64,000 bases of DNA from a bacterium 1xD42-87 (lineage in GTDB: Bacteria; Bacillota; Clostridia; Lachnospirales; Lachnospiraceae): the NCBI GenBank assembly GCA_003611805.1, contig RAYM01000013.1, positions 124,001 through 188,000 of the forward strand, read 5' to 3'. Below the pieces are notes generated by a model. It saw only the letters and a list, made by a program, of their open reading frames with translations. It did no database searches and was not told the origin of the DNA. Position 1 is the stretch's first letter. Each line of letters opens with the position of its first letter. Made by a program: the position numbers and the translations under genes. This document shows positions 52,682 through 61,327 of the stretch, in pieces.

Positions 52682-53749
52682 TCATGAGGCGTTTTCCCCG
52701 GCGGAAAGTTCTCTGAGCCTTCTGACGGCGGGGGCGTAATCCCTGCACTTTTTATAGTAGGCTTTAGCCTGTTCCAATTCGCCCATACATTCGTATATTT
52801 CGGCGATATGGAAATTGGCGCGGTAGCTGTTGACGCCCGTGCGGGAGTATGCGGTGAGCGTGGTAGCTTTTTTAAATTCGTCAATTGCCTTGGCGTATTC
52901 TCCCTTTTTCTGGTAGAGCATACCCATCAGGAAGACAAAGTCCGCCCGGTGGGAGAGGAGGTCGTACTTGTCCCGAAGGGTCATTGCCGTGTCGTATTTT
53001 GCCAGATCCATCAGGCAGTAACCGTAGGTTTCCGCCATGCTCTGCACAAAATCGGAGTTGGGATCCGCGTTTAAATCGAGTCCGAGTTTATAATAGTGCG
53101 CCGCCTTTTCCATGTCGTTCAGGGATATGTAGTTCTGACCGAGCTGGAAATAAATATAGGAGCTGGGACCTTTCAGAGCCAGATCGTGCAGCAGCATTTC
53201 CAGATTTCTCGTGGCGCGCATACGCTTGTCAGATTCACTCACATAGCCCTCGTGGTAAAAGGTGAGGGGAATGGGGAAAGTATCCGGCTCTCTGCCCTGC
53301 ATGGTGCGCACCTGCTCATGTATACTGCCCTCAAAATGGCAGTAGTTTTTGTTGAAAAGCCTGCCGATACGCTCCGACATGATGGAACGCGAACCCTGCA
53401 CGGTGTAGGGATTATTGCGTGTAATCATGCCGACGGCTTCACGCCGCCCGGTGAGGGAATCCTCAAGCTGTGCGAGATTGACATTTTCCAGATATTCGTC
53501 GCAGTCGATAATGAGCACCCAGTCGTTTGCCGCCTGCTGGACGGAGAAGTTTCTCGCGCTGCTGAAATCCTCGCACCATGCGAAATGAAAGATTTTGTCC
53601 GCGTATTTGTGAGCGATTTCCACAGTACGGTCAACGGAGCCGGTGTCCACCACTATGATTTCAAAGCGGCAGGGGCGAAGCCTTTTCAGACATTCTTCGA
53701 TATGGTTATCTTCATTTTTGGCAATCATGCACACGGAAACGGGTAACAT
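52682..53749 (-). CDS. family 2 glycosyltransferase with TPR repeats (copy 2)
   Basis: 355 residues, same architecture as the downstream copy: SVCMIAKNEDNHIEECLKRL, GSVDRTVEIAHKYAD, LIIDCDEYLENV, SSYIYFQLGQNYISLND in the TPR part. The two align along their whole length, about half identical by eye, so they arose by tandem duplication. AAGAGGTG precedes the ATG. Acceptor unknown; no cell-wall cluster is adjacent except glf. Confidence 0.87.
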   Translation of the reverse strand: MLPVSVCMIAKNEDNHIEECLKRLRPCRFEIIVVDTGSVDRTVEIAHKYADKIFHFAWCEDFSSARNFSVQQAANDWVLIIDCDEYLENVNLAQLEDSLTGRREAVGMITRNNPYTVQGSRSIMSERIGRLFNKNYCHFEGSIHEQVRTMQGREPDTFPIPLTFYHEGYVSESDKRMRATRNLEMLLHDLALKGPSSYIYFQLGQNYISLNDMEKAAHYYKLGLDLNADPNSDFVQSMAETYGYCLMDLAKYDTAMTLRDKYDLLSHRADFVFLMGMLYQKKGEYAKAIDEFKKATTLTAYSRTGVNSYRANFHIAEIYECMGELEQAKAYYKKCRDYAPAVRRLRELSAGENAS

Positions 53750-53982
53750 AGGAACACCTCTTTTGTGATTTATTCAAGTTATGTCTATTTTAGCACCTTA
53801 TTCACGTGGCGACAATACGGATTTTGTGCGTGGAAAGAGTGGATTTATTGTTCTTTTTGTACAAAAAGTACAAAAAAGAAAGGGAAAACATGATAAAGAT
53901 GACGATATTCCGTTTAGCAATAGCGGTAGGTGTTTCCTTTTTGGGGGGGAATATGATATACTGTCTTTGAACAGAGAGGAGA

Positions 53983-54025
53983 AGACCTCTTCTCATCAAG
54001 AAAATAATACATGATAAGGAGGTCT
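53983..54025 (+). promoter_or_regulatory. leader with alternative hairpins hiding the ribosome binding site
   Basis: AGACCTC (53983-53989) is complementary to GAGGTCT (54019-54025), which contains the Shine-Dalgarno of the next gene. A competing hairpin, GAGAAG/CTTCTC (53979-53984 with 53989-53994), uses the same bases. TATACT at 53957-53962 may be the -10 box. Confidence 0.45.
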
Positions 54026-54028
54026 ATT

Positions 54029-54370
54029 ATGACAAAGGCAGAAATCTTAAAGGCAGAAATTTTAAAGCAGCATAAGAGCGTCAGACAGTTTGCGATTGAG
54101 ATGGAAATACCGTACTCTACGTTAGTTACCGCGCTCGACAGGGGTATTGAGGGTATGGCATACGGCACAGTGATCCGCATGTGTGACAGGCTGAACCTAA
54201 ATCCCGTGGATTTCTCACCTATTAACCAGAAGAGCCTGCTTGGCGGTAAGATCATGGAAAACCGCGTAATGCAGTATTATGTGAAACTGAATAAAACCGG
54301 GCGTAAGAAAGCGCTCGAACTGATGGAAGACTATGCACAGCTTGATAAGTATAAGGCTGTTGAAGAGTAA
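54029..54370 (+). CDS. small XRE-like helix-turn-helix protein
   Basis: 113 residues. Residues 10-65 form an HTH of the Cro/C1 type (QFAIEMEIPYSTLVTALDRG, then AYGTVIRMCDRLNLNPVDF); the rest is helical. The N terminus has a tandem repeat, KAEILKAEILK, from a duplicated 15-base unit. AAGGAGG lies 7 bases before the ATG. Regulon unknown. Confidence 0.82.
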   Translation: MTKAEILKAEILKQHKSVRQFAIEMEIPYSTLVTALDRGIEGMAYGTVIRMCDRLNLNPVDFSPINQKSLLGGKIMENRVMQYYVKLNKTGRKKALELMEDYAQLDKYKAVEE

Positions 54371-54371
54371 T

Positions 54372-54450
54372 GCGGGAAGTACTTCTAAAGCGCTGCTTCG
54401 CGAAGAAGTACTAAGCCTCGCATAGGAGGATGCCGGGAACAGGCATTCTC
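54372..54450 (+). repeat. hairpin element C, directly after the XRE gene
   Basis: AGTACTTC (54378-54385) pairs with GAAGTACT (54405-54412), with GCG...CGC arms outside and a GCTTCGC core inside; then GAGGATGCC (54426-54434) pairs with GGCATTCTC (54442-54450). Order and end sequence match elements A and B. It fills the gap to glf. Confidence 0.65.
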
Positions 54451-54469
54451 CGTATGGATTGGAGATTAT

Positions 54470-55612
54470 ATGAATTATGACTATTTGATCGTGGGCGCAG
54501 GGCTGTACGGCTCTGTGTTTGCCCACGAGATGCACAAACAGCGCCGGCGGGTGCGCCTGATTGACAGAAGGAAGCATATCGCCGGCAATATTTATACAGA
54601 GGAAAGGGAAGGCATACAGGTGCACCGCTACGGCGCGCATATTTTTCATACTTCCGACAAAAGCGTGTGGGATTATGTAAATCAATTTGCAGAGTTCAAC
54701 CACTACATCAATTCGCCTGTGGCCCGCTACAGGGAGGAGCTGTACAACCTTCCTTTCAATATGAATACCTTTAACAAAATGTGGGGTGTGGTGACACCCG
54801 CCCAGGCGAAGGAAAAAATTGCGGAACAGATTGCGGATCTCCGTATCGCAGAGCCGAAAAATCTGGAGGAACAGGCGCTTTCTCTGGTAGGGCGGGATGT
54901 CTATGAGAAGCTGGTCAAGGGATACACCGAGAAACAGTGGGGCAGGGACTGCACGGAACTGCCTGCCTTTATCATCAAGAGACTGCCTCTTCGCTTTACA
55001 TATGATAACAATTATTTTAATGACCGGTATCAGGGCATTCCTGTGGGAGGCTATACCATAATGGTAGAGAAAATGCTGGAGGGCATTGAGGTGACGACAG
55101 GCGTATCCTACAGGGATTTTGTGATGGAAGAAGAGCGCGACGGGCATATCTGTCTGACGGACCGGGATGGAAATACTTACGATAAGGTACTGTACACGGG
55201 AATGATCGACGAATTTTTCGACTTCGCTTTGGGGCATCTGGAATACCGCTCTTTGCGTTTTGAGACAGAGGCGATTCCGGATTGTGATAACTATCAGGGC
55301 AACGCGGTGGTGAATTACACGGAGCGTGAAATTCCTTATACGAGAATCATCGAGCATAAGCATTTCGAGTTCGGCACACAGTCCGGCACGGTGATCACCA
55401 GAGAGTATCCGGCAGTCTGGAAAGAAGGGGAGGAGCCATACTATCCGATCAACGACGAGAAAAATGAGAAGCTGATGGAGAAGTACGTGGAGCTCGCGAA
55501 GACGAAGCCCTATGTGATATTTGGCGGAAGGCTTGGGCAGTACCGCTATTATGATATGGACAAGGTGATCGCGCAGGCGCTTGAGGCGGCGGGAGCGCAG
55601 CGCGAAAAGTAA
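54470..55612 (+). CDS. glf: UDP-galactopyranose mutase
   Basis: 380 residues. Interconverts UDP-galactopyranose and UDP-galactofuranose using reduced FAD. The FAD site is DYLIVGAGLYGSVFAHEM; HRYGAHIFHTSDKSVWDYV and GYTEKQWGRDCTELP are family motifs. Galactofuranose is used in surface polysaccharides, in line with two glycosyltransferase genes nearby. The ATG follows TTGGAGATTAT. Confidence 0.95.
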   Translation: MNYDYLIVGAGLYGSVFAHEMHKQRRRVRLIDRRKHIAGNIYTEEREGIQVHRYGAHIFHTSDKSVWDYVNQFAEFNHYINSPVARYREELYNLPFNMNTFNKMWGVVTPAQAKEKIAEQIADLRIAEPKNLEEQALSLVGRDVYEKLVKGYTEKQWGRDCTELPAFIIKRLPLRFTYDNNYFNDRYQGIPVGGYTIMVEKMLEGIEVTTGVSYRDFVMEEERDGHICLTDRDGNTYDKVLYTGMIDEFFDFALGHLEYRSLRFETEAIPDCDNYQGNAVVNYTEREIPYTRIIEHKHFEFGTQSGTVITREYPAVWKEGEEPYYPINDEKNEKLMEKYVELAKTKPYVIFGGRLGQYRYYDMDKVIAQALEAAGAQREK

Positions 55613-55621
55613 ATTTTGTAC

Positions 55622-55660
55622 AGGCAGAGTATTGACAAGAAATGGTACTCTGCCTATAAT
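55622..55660 (+). promoter_or_regulatory. promoter inside a perfect inverted repeat
   Basis: AGGCAGAGTA (55622-55631) and TACTCTGCCT (55646-55655) are perfect arms. TTGACA (55632-55637) lies in the loop, and TATAAT (55655-55660) follows after 17 bases. The hairpin may end the glf transcript while its DNA form carries the next promoter. Confidence 0.7.
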
Positions 55661-55717
55661 ATTCCTTGATAGTTTGAATGTCAAAGTATTAGAATTTCAA
55701 ATAAATGGAGGCGCCCT

Positions 55718-57334
55718 ATGAATTGGAATGAGGCAAACAGGGAACTGGACAGGAGAAGAGAGAAGGCTTTGCTCGGCGGCGGACAGAGCAAAATTGACAA
55801 GCAGCACGCAGGCGGGAAACTGACGGCGAGAGAGCGGATTGAGATGCTGCTTGACCCCGGCACCTTTGTGGAGGTGGACGGCTTTTTGGAGTCTCGCATC
55901 AATGATTTTGATCTGGACAAGAGACGTGTGCCCGGCGACGGTGTGGTGACGGGTTACGGCGAGATCGACGGCAGACAGGTGTTTGTGGCGAGCGAGGACT
56001 TTACGGTAATCGGCGGTACGCTTGGCGAGTATCATTCTTTTAAAATCTGCCGCATTCAAGATATGGCGATGGAGATGAAGGCGCCTTTAATCTGCATAAA
56101 CGACAGCGGTGGCGCGAGAATCGAGGAGGGCATTTCTTCCCTGAGCGGCTACAGCGGCATGTTTTTACGGCATACGAAAGCGTCCGGGGTGATCCCGCAG
56201 ATTGCGGTGATCCTCGGTCCCTGTTCCGGCGGCGCCTGCTATGCGCCCGCCATCTGCGATTTTATCTTTATGGTGAAGGATATCTCGAAGATGTTTATCA
56301 CGGGACCGAATGTGGTTAAGACCGTGATCAACGAGGAAGTCTCTGTGGAAGAGCTGGGCGGCGCGGATGTGCACGCGAAGAAGAGCGGTGTGTCCCATTT
56401 TACCTACGACACGGAAAACGAGTGTCTGATGGGCGTAAGAAAACTCTTATCCTATCTGCCGAGCAACTGGATGGAGAAGCCTCCTGTGGTGAATACGCCG
56501 GAGAGACAGAGCATCTCCTCCAAAGTGGGAAGAGTGTTTGGCAGGGGCGAAGGTGCGAGACAGGATAATGCCCTTAAAACAAAGGCTGCCAAGCTCAAGG
56601 ATATCGTGCCGGATAATTCCCGTCATGCCTACGATGTGAAGGAAGTGATCGACTGTATTGTGGATGAGGGAAGCTTCTTCGAGGTGCAGAAGGAGTTTGC
56701 CACCAACGCGGTGGTGGGGTGGTGCCGTATGGAAGGCAAGGTTGTCGGGATTGTGGCGAACCAGCCAAACTCTATGGGCGGTTCCCTCGATTACCATGCA
56801 TCCGATAAGATAGCGCGTTTTATCCGTTTCTGCGACTGCTTTAATATACCGCTCGTCACACTGATTGATGTGCCCGCATTCCTGCCCGGCACGGCGCAGG
56901 AGCACAACGGCATCATCCGTCACGGCGCGAAGATTCTCTACGCGTACTCGGAGGCAACCGTGCCGAAAATTTCCCTGATTATGAGAAAGGCTTACGGCGG
57001 CGCTTATATTGCTATGAATTCCAAGGAGATGGGAGCGGATATTGTCTATGCGTGGCCCATCGCGGAGATTGCGGTGATGGGGGCGGACGGCGCGGTCAAC
57101 ATCGCCTTCAAAAGAAAGATCAAGGCGGCGGCGGATCCCGAGGCGATGCGTGCCCAGTGCAAGAAAGAGTATGAGGACAGATTCTTAAATCCCTACGTGG
57201 CGGCGTCCAGAGGCTACGTCAACGAGGTCATCAAGCCCGAGGAGACAAGGGATGCGCTGCTGAAGGCGCTAAGAGGGTTGAAAAACAAACAGATTGAAAA
57301 TCCGAAGAAGAAACATGGAAATATCCCATTGTAG
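55718..57334 (+). CDS. acyl-CoA carboxylase/decarboxylase carboxyltransferase subunit (PccB/MmdA family)
   Basis: 538 residues. Two crotonase-like halves with oxyanion regions: ICINDSGGARIEEGISSL and ILGPCSGGACYAP in the first, LIDVPAFLPGTAQEHNGII and AYGGAYIAMNSKEMGAD in the second. Members move CO2 between biotin and an acyl-CoA, as in propionyl-CoA carboxylase, methylmalonyl-CoA or glutaconyl-CoA decarboxylase. No biotin-carrier, biotin carboxylase or membrane beta-subunit gene is adjacent, so the partner must lie elsewhere and the acyl-CoA cannot be named. AATGGAGG precedes the ATG. Confidence 0.9.
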   Translation: MNWNEANRELDRRREKALLGGGQSKIDKQHAGGKLTARERIEMLLDPGTFVEVDGFLESRINDFDLDKRRVPGDGVVTGYGEIDGRQVFVASEDFTVIGGTLGEYHSFKICRIQDMAMEMKAPLICINDSGGARIEEGISSLSGYSGMFLRHTKASGVIPQIAVILGPCSGGACYAPAICDFIFMVKDISKMFITGPNVVKTVINEEVSVEELGGADVHAKKSGVSHFTYDTENECLMGVRKLLSYLPSNWMEKPPVVNTPERQSISSKVGRVFGRGEGARQDNALKTKAAKLKDIVPDNSRHAYDVKEVIDCIVDEGSFFEVQKEFATNAVVGWCRMEGKVVGIVANQPNSMGGSLDYHASDKIARFIRFCDCFNIPLVTLIDVPAFLPGTAQEHNGIIRHGAKILYAYSEATVPKISLIMRKAYGGAYIAMNSKEMGADIVYAWPIAEIAVMGADGAVNIAFKRKIKAAADPEAMRAQCKKEYEDRFLNPYVAASRGYVNEVIKPEETRDALLKALRGLKNKQIENPKKKHGNIPL

Positions 57335-57399
57335 CAAAAGCGAGAGACTTACAAGATCAAAGAGTAAAAAACAAGTAGGGAAGATTTTCCCTACTTGTT

Positions 57400-58713
57400 T
57401 TAGCAATAACTGTTAAACATCATTCCGCTGTACGCGCTTGTGATATAAGGGCTTGCAAAATTCTTGCCGGGATTCTTATAAGCCACGATCACGTTGTTGA
57501 CATAGTGCATCGGGTCTAAGGAAACCTGGTTCGACTTGCGAAGCACGGAGTTTGTGAAGCTTTTCATGGAAGCAAACGCTTCCTTGGCGTTCTCACTCGT
57601 TGCCTTTTGACGAAGCACGTTATTGTCTACTTCCAGAGTGCCGTCCAGATTCAGGCTCAGTCCCGCAGAGGTAAGCCCCTTTGCGTATACCCTGGCAACA
57701 CTGCTCATCTCATGGAACAGACGGTCGCTCTTAGGCTGTACGCCGCTGTACTCGGAAACTGCCTGCAGGAAAGAGTTATATCCGCTCACAAGTGTATTGA
57801 TATTCTCGGCAAGGGATTCCACATCCGTTTTAATGCCGATGGAAGCTGTTTCGCCTTCCTCGCTGCTCACGCCCCTGAACTGCAGTTCGTAGGTGTGATC
57901 CAGGGTGTAATGGTTGGTGGTGGAAGAATGCCCTTCGTCGTTTACCGTAAATGAAGCATTCGTTGCCGGGGATGCGATATAGTCGAGTCCCAGATAATCC
58001 ACCACGCCCGCCGTCTTACTGGTGCGCTGGTCGGAAATGTGGAACTGCATCTTCTTGCCGTCTTTTAGCCCGGTGGCATCTGATTCCATCCGCAGGGCGC
58101 TTCTGCCGTTTTCATCGTCAATAACCTGTGCGGACATGCCGATATTCGCGTTGGTAATCAGACGGGAAAGGCGCGCCTGCACGTCTCGGTTTGTGTCGCT
58201 TGCCTTTATGCTGAATTGGAATTCGTAGCTTAAATCCTCGATCCCTACGTCGAAAGAATAGGTGTCGGGAGCGAGCGCGGCAGGTTCGTCGGCGGGAAGA
58301 AATTTTCCGAGATTTACCTGTGACGAAGCCAGACGGTTTACCTCAACCTCATAGGAGGGGAAGTCTTCGTCGGGCTTTTTGGAACCGATATATTTAGCAG
58401 TGACAATTTCCTCATTGCTGGAATAAGCGACCTTTTTATTCAGAAGCTCTTCTTCATCAAGACCACCAAGGGACGCAATGGTATTGCGAAGCTCTCTGGC
58501 ATTTTCCTTTATGCCTACTGCAAATTCCCGGGATTCCTTACTGGTGTCCAGAATGAACAAAGGTGATTCTTTATTCATCTTGACAATCGAATTGTATACG
58601 CCGCGAAGCTCGCTCTTCTTATGCGTATCATAAGGTGTGCTGGACTTCGGCGCATAGGACGTCATGTAGAAGTTATAGACATTGTTTAAATTGTTAATAG
58701 TGTTGTAAGCCAT
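57400..58713 (-). CDS. FliD-like (hook-associated protein 2 family) protein
   Basis: 437 residues. The centre (about 120-260) reads like the FliD domain set: YEVEVNRLASSQVNLGKF, TYSFDVGIEDLSYEF, RLITNANIGMSAQVIDDENG, SDATGLKDG; then DVESLAENINTLVSGYNSFL as in the FliD C-terminal region. The coiled-coil ends are shorter and the C terminus ends FNSYC. AAAGGAGG fits the ATG at 58713. True FliD caps flagella; no flagellar gene is in the window, so it may act in a filament cap, an adhesive surface structure or be a paralogue. Confidence 0.75.
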   Translation of the reverse strand: MAYNTINNLNNVYNFYMTSYAPKSSTPYDTHKKSELRGVYNSIVKMNKESPLFILDTSKESREFAVGIKENARELRNTIASLGGLDEEELLNKKVAYSSNEEIVTAKYIGSKKPDEDFPSYEVEVNRLASSQVNLGKFLPADEPAALAPDTYSFDVGIEDLSYEFQFSIKASDTNRDVQARLSRLITNANIGMSAQVIDDENGRSALRMESDATGLKDGKKMQFHISDQRTSKTAGVVDYLGLDYIASPATNASFTVNDEGHSSTTNHYTLDHTYELQFRGVSSEEGETASIGIKTDVESLAENINTLVSGYNSFLQAVSEYSGVQPKSDRLFHEMSSVARVYAKGLTSAGLSLNLDGTLEVDNNVLRQKATSENAKEAFASMKSFTNSVLRKSNQVSLDPMHYVNNVIVAYKNPGKNFASPYITSAYSGMMFNSYC

Positions 58714-58740
58714 AAGCCCTCCTTTCTTCCGTGAAAGCAT

Positions 58741-58810
58741 AACAGATACCTCCTGCGGCCATCCGTAGCCTGCAAGGTATCTTTTGTGGGCGCTTCTACC
58801 TAATATTATA
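58741..58810 (-). promoter_or_regulatory. structured leader of the FliD-like gene
   Basis: A minus-strand TATAAT (58810-58805) starts a leader in which GATACCTT pairs with GAGGTATC, and the inner GGC/GCC stem shows TACGGATG in its loop. A GGA in a hairpin loop is what CsrA binds. No good -35 box is seen. The remaining gap to 58952 holds no gene that I can support; a 15-codon frame at 58909 is too short. Confidence 0.4.
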
Positions 58811-58952
58811 TTAGTGTCTTTATTTTACCACTTTTTTCACGAAAAATGCAAGTATTTCCATCGTTATTATATATATCGTATGAAAGTGCCATTTCATTAA
58901 GGGGGTATATGAAAAAAGTGAGAGATTTTGGGGAGAAATTACAAAAAAGCAG

Positions 58953-58981
58953 TTGACTTAAGGAACGCCGTATGATATATT
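58953..58981 (+). promoter_or_regulatory. promoter of the rpmG-secE-nusG-rplK-rplA operon
   Basis: TTGACT (58953-58958), 17-base spacer, TATATT (58976-58981), about 100 bases ahead of rpmG. Confidence 0.7.
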
Positions 58982-59081
58982 GTGTGAGCGAGAAGAGAAT
59001 AAGGTCTTTTTTTTATGCTCAAAAAATGCGAGACAGATAATAAGATCAAACGAATCGTAATACAGGTGGAGGTGGCAAAAT

Positions 59082-59231
59082 ATGCGCACAAGAATCACAT
59101 TGGCATGTACGGAATGTAAGCAGCGTAACTACAATACGACAAAGGACAAGAAGACGCATCCTGACAGAATGGAAATCAAAAAGTATTGCAGATTCTGCAG
59201 GAAACATACTCTGCATAAGGAGACGAAGTAA
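59082..59231 (+). CDS. rpmG: 50S ribosomal protein L33
   Basis: 49 residues. Starts [19 protein letters not shown] and ends [16 protein letters not shown], so both zinc CxxC pairs are kept (C10-x2-C13, C36-x2-C39): the zinc-binding C+ form. GGAGGTGG precedes the ATG. First gene of the secE-nusG-rplK-rplA transcript, an arrangement normal in Firmicutes. Confidence 0.96.
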   Translation: MRTRITLACTECKQRNYNTTKDKKTHPDRMEIKKYCRFCRKHTLHKETK

Positions 59232-59264
59232 ACGTTCGCCGGTTGAAAAAGGAGATATTGAATT

Positions 59265-59477
59265 ATGGCAGATTCAGCAAAAACAGATAAGAAAGCAGTC
59301 AAATTTTTTGACGGCGTGAAGGCTGAGTTTAAAAAGATCAGCTGGCCAGATAAGGATTCTCTCCTGAAGCAGTCTGTTGCAGTCGTTGTTATTTCCCTTG
59401 TGGTAGGAGCGATTATCACAATATTGGATTTTGGTCTGCAGTACGGCGTGGATTTCATTACCACACTGAAATTTTAA
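59265..59477 (+). CDS. secE: preprotein translocase subunit SecE
   Basis: 70 residues: amphipathic helix (FFDGVKAEFKKISWPDKDSL) then a single membrane helix (AVVVISLVVGAIITILDFGL). Clamps the SecY channel. AAAAGGAG precedes the ATG. nusG follows after 17 bases. Confidence 0.96.
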   Translation: MADSAKTDKKAVKFFDGVKAEFKKISWPDKDSLLKQSVAVVVISLVVGAIITILDFGLQYGVDFITTLKF

Positions 59478-59494
59478 GACAGGGAGGATTCCGT

Positions 59495-60013
59495 ATGGCA
59501 GAGGCGAACTGGTATGTTGTGCATACTTATTCCGGGTATGAAAATAAGGTAAAAGCCAACATAGAGAAAACGATTGAAAACAGGCATCTGGAGGAAGAGA
59601 TTCTGGAGGTCAGGGTGCCGATGCAGGACGTCACGGAACTGAAAAACGGCGCGCGAAAGACCGTCCAGAAAAAGATGTTCCCCGGATATGTTTTGATTAA
59701 TATGATTATGAATGACGACACTTGGTATGTCGTGAGAAATACCAGAGGCGTGACGGGTTTCGTGGGACCGGGGAGCAAGCCGGTGCCGCTCACGGAAGCG
59801 GAGATGAAGCCTCTCGGCATCAAGGTAGAGAATATGAGCGTCGATTTCGCAGAGGGCGACACCATTGCGGTGGTTGCAGGCGTCTGGAAGGACACTGTGG
59901 GCGTTGTGCAGAGAATCGACTATGGCAAGCAGACGGCGACCATCAATGTGGAGCTGTTTGGCAGAGAGACTCCCGTGGAGATCAGTTTTGCGGAAGTCCG
60001 GAGTATGAGATAG
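59495..60013 (+). CDS. nusG: transcription termination/antitermination factor NusG
   Basis: 172 residues. NGN domain (ANWYVVHTYSGYENKVKANI; FPGYVLINMIMND; VRNTRGVTGFVG) and KOW domain (GDTIAVVAGVWKDTVGVVQR). It binds RNA polymerase and links it to ribosomes and Rho. GGGAGG precedes the ATG. A structured element separates it from rplK. Confidence 0.97.
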   Translation: MAEANWYVVHTYSGYENKVKANIEKTIENRHLEEEILEVRVPMQDVTELKNGARKTVQKKMFPGYVLINMIMNDDTWYVVRNTRGVTGFVGPGSKPVPLTEAEMKPLGIKVENMSVDFAEGDTIAVVAGVWKDTVGVVQRIDYGKQTATINVELFGRETPVEISFAEVRSMR

Positions 60014-60022
60014 ATATTTAAT

Positions 60023-60129
60023 CCGCCTGCGAGCGGCTTAGGTATAGGTGTGGGAGCTGGTTTTAAATGCTTCGCATTTAAAACCCGAGCTTGTCTCCGC
60101 AAATCTCGTAATTTGCGGAAGGCAGGTGG
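60023..60129 (+). repeat. three-way hairpin element between nusG and rplK
   Basis: Outer stem CCGCCTGC (60023-60030) with GCAGGTGG (60122-60129); inside, a perfect 12-bp hairpin with GGTTTTAAATGC as left arm (60059-60070) around TTC, and TCCGCAAAT/ATTTGCGGA (60096-60119). It starts 9 bases after the nusG stop. The GCTTCGC core is shared with the other post-stop elements. Confidence 0.65.
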
Positions 60130-60167
60130 AATAGCGTCCGAACCACAATAATATAGGAGGTGCCGAA

Positions 60168-60593
60168 ATGGCAAAGAAAGTAGAAGGATACATCAAGTTA
60201 CAGATCCCTGCTGGTAAAGCAACACCAGCGCCCCCGGTTGGTCCTGCACTCGGTCAGCACGGGGTGAACATCGTTGAATTTACAAAACAGTTCAACGCGA
60301 GAACAGCCGACAAAGGTGATGTGATCATCCCGGTTGTTATCACAGTGTATGCAGACAGAACCTTCAGTTTTATCACGAAGACTCCCCCTGCTGCGGTACT
60401 TTTGAAGAAGGCATGCAACATCAAGTCCGGTTCCGCTACGCCTAATAAGGCAAAGGTGGCTACCATCTCTAAGGCGAAGCTTCAGGAGATTGCAGAGATG
60501 AAGATGCCTGACCTGAACGCGGCGAGCGTTGAGGCGGCGATGAGCATGATCGCCGGTACTGCGAGAAGTATGGGTATCACAGTAGAAGAGTAA
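60168..60593 (+). CDS. rplK: 50S ribosomal protein L11
   Basis: 141 residues, full length. [48 protein letters not shown] and the C-terminal RNA-binding part ([20 protein letters not shown]). Binds the GTPase centre of 23S rRNA. ATAGGAGG precedes the ATG. Confidence 0.98.
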   Translation: MAKKVEGYIKLQIPAGKATPAPPVGPALGQHGVNIVEFTKQFNARTADKGDVIIPVVITVYADRTFSFITKTPPAAVLLKKACNIKSGSATPNKAKVATISKAKLQEIAEMKMPDLNAASVEAAMSMIAGTARSMGITVEE

Positions 60594-60606
60594 TGGAGGG
60601 TTCAAG

Positions 60607-61296
60607 ATGAAACACGGTAAAAAATATCAGGAGGCGGCTAAGCTGGTAGATCGCACGATGCAGTACGATTCAGCCGAGGCAATTGCCTTAGTGAAAAAGA
60701 CAGCAACAGCAAAATTTGACGAAACTGTGGAGGTTCATATCAGAACCGGGTGTGACGGCCGCCACGCAGAGCAGCAGATTCGTGGCGCGGTGGTACTGCC
60801 TAACGGAACCGGCAAGACGGTTCGCGTGCTGGTATTTGCCAAGGGCGATAAGGTAAACGAGGCGGAGGCGGCGGGCGCTGACCATGTAGGCGGCGAGGAG
60901 CTGATCCCCAGAATTCAGAATGAAGGATGGCTTGACTTTGACGTGGTAGTGGCAACTCCTGATATGATGGGCGTTGTGGGCCGCCTGGGTAAGGTGCTCG
61001 GTCCGAAAGGTCTGATGCCCAACCCGAAGGCTGGTACAGTTACCATGGATGTGGCGAAGGCGATCAGCGATATCAAGGCAGGTAAAATCGAGTACAGACT
61101 GGATAAGGCGAACATCATTCATGTGCCCGTAGGCAAGATCTCTTTCGAGGAGAGCAAGCTTCAGGAGAACTTCGACGCGCTGATGGAGGCGATTGTCAAG
61201 GCAAAGCCGTCGGCGCTTAAGGGTCAGTATCTCAGAAGCATCACGCTGGCAACTACCATGGGTCCTGGCGTGAAGGTGAATGTAGCAAAATATTAA
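60607..61296 (+). CDS. rplA: 50S ribosomal protein L1
   Basis: 229 residues, full length. [79 protein letters not shown]. Binds the L1 stalk and can repress its own mRNA. Starts 13 bases after rplK. A terminator follows, so rplJ-rplL, usual next genes, are not here. Confidence 0.98.
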   Translation: MKHGKKYQEAAKLVDRTMQYDSAEAIALVKKTATAKFDETVEVHIRTGCDGRHAEQQIRGAVVLPNGTGKTVRVLVFAKGDKVNEAEAAGADHVGGEELIPRIQNEGWLDFDVVVATPDMMGVVGRLGKVLGPKGLMPNPKAGTVTMDVAKAISDIKAGKIEYRLDKANIIHVPVGKISFEESKLQENFDALMEAIVKAKPSALKGQYLRSITLATTMGPGVKVNVAKY

Positions 61297-61327
61297 CGCG
61301 AGTTACAATTATCAACGAAAAGATGGA

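Noticed and set aside
54215..55684. 489-codon open frame antisense to glf
   Set aside because: It mirrors a GC-biased gene on the other strand; glf has all family motifs, while the antisense text has none.
58909..58956. 15-codon frame after AAGGGGG ahead of rpmG
   Set aside because: Too short and overlaps the -35 box of the ribosomal operon.
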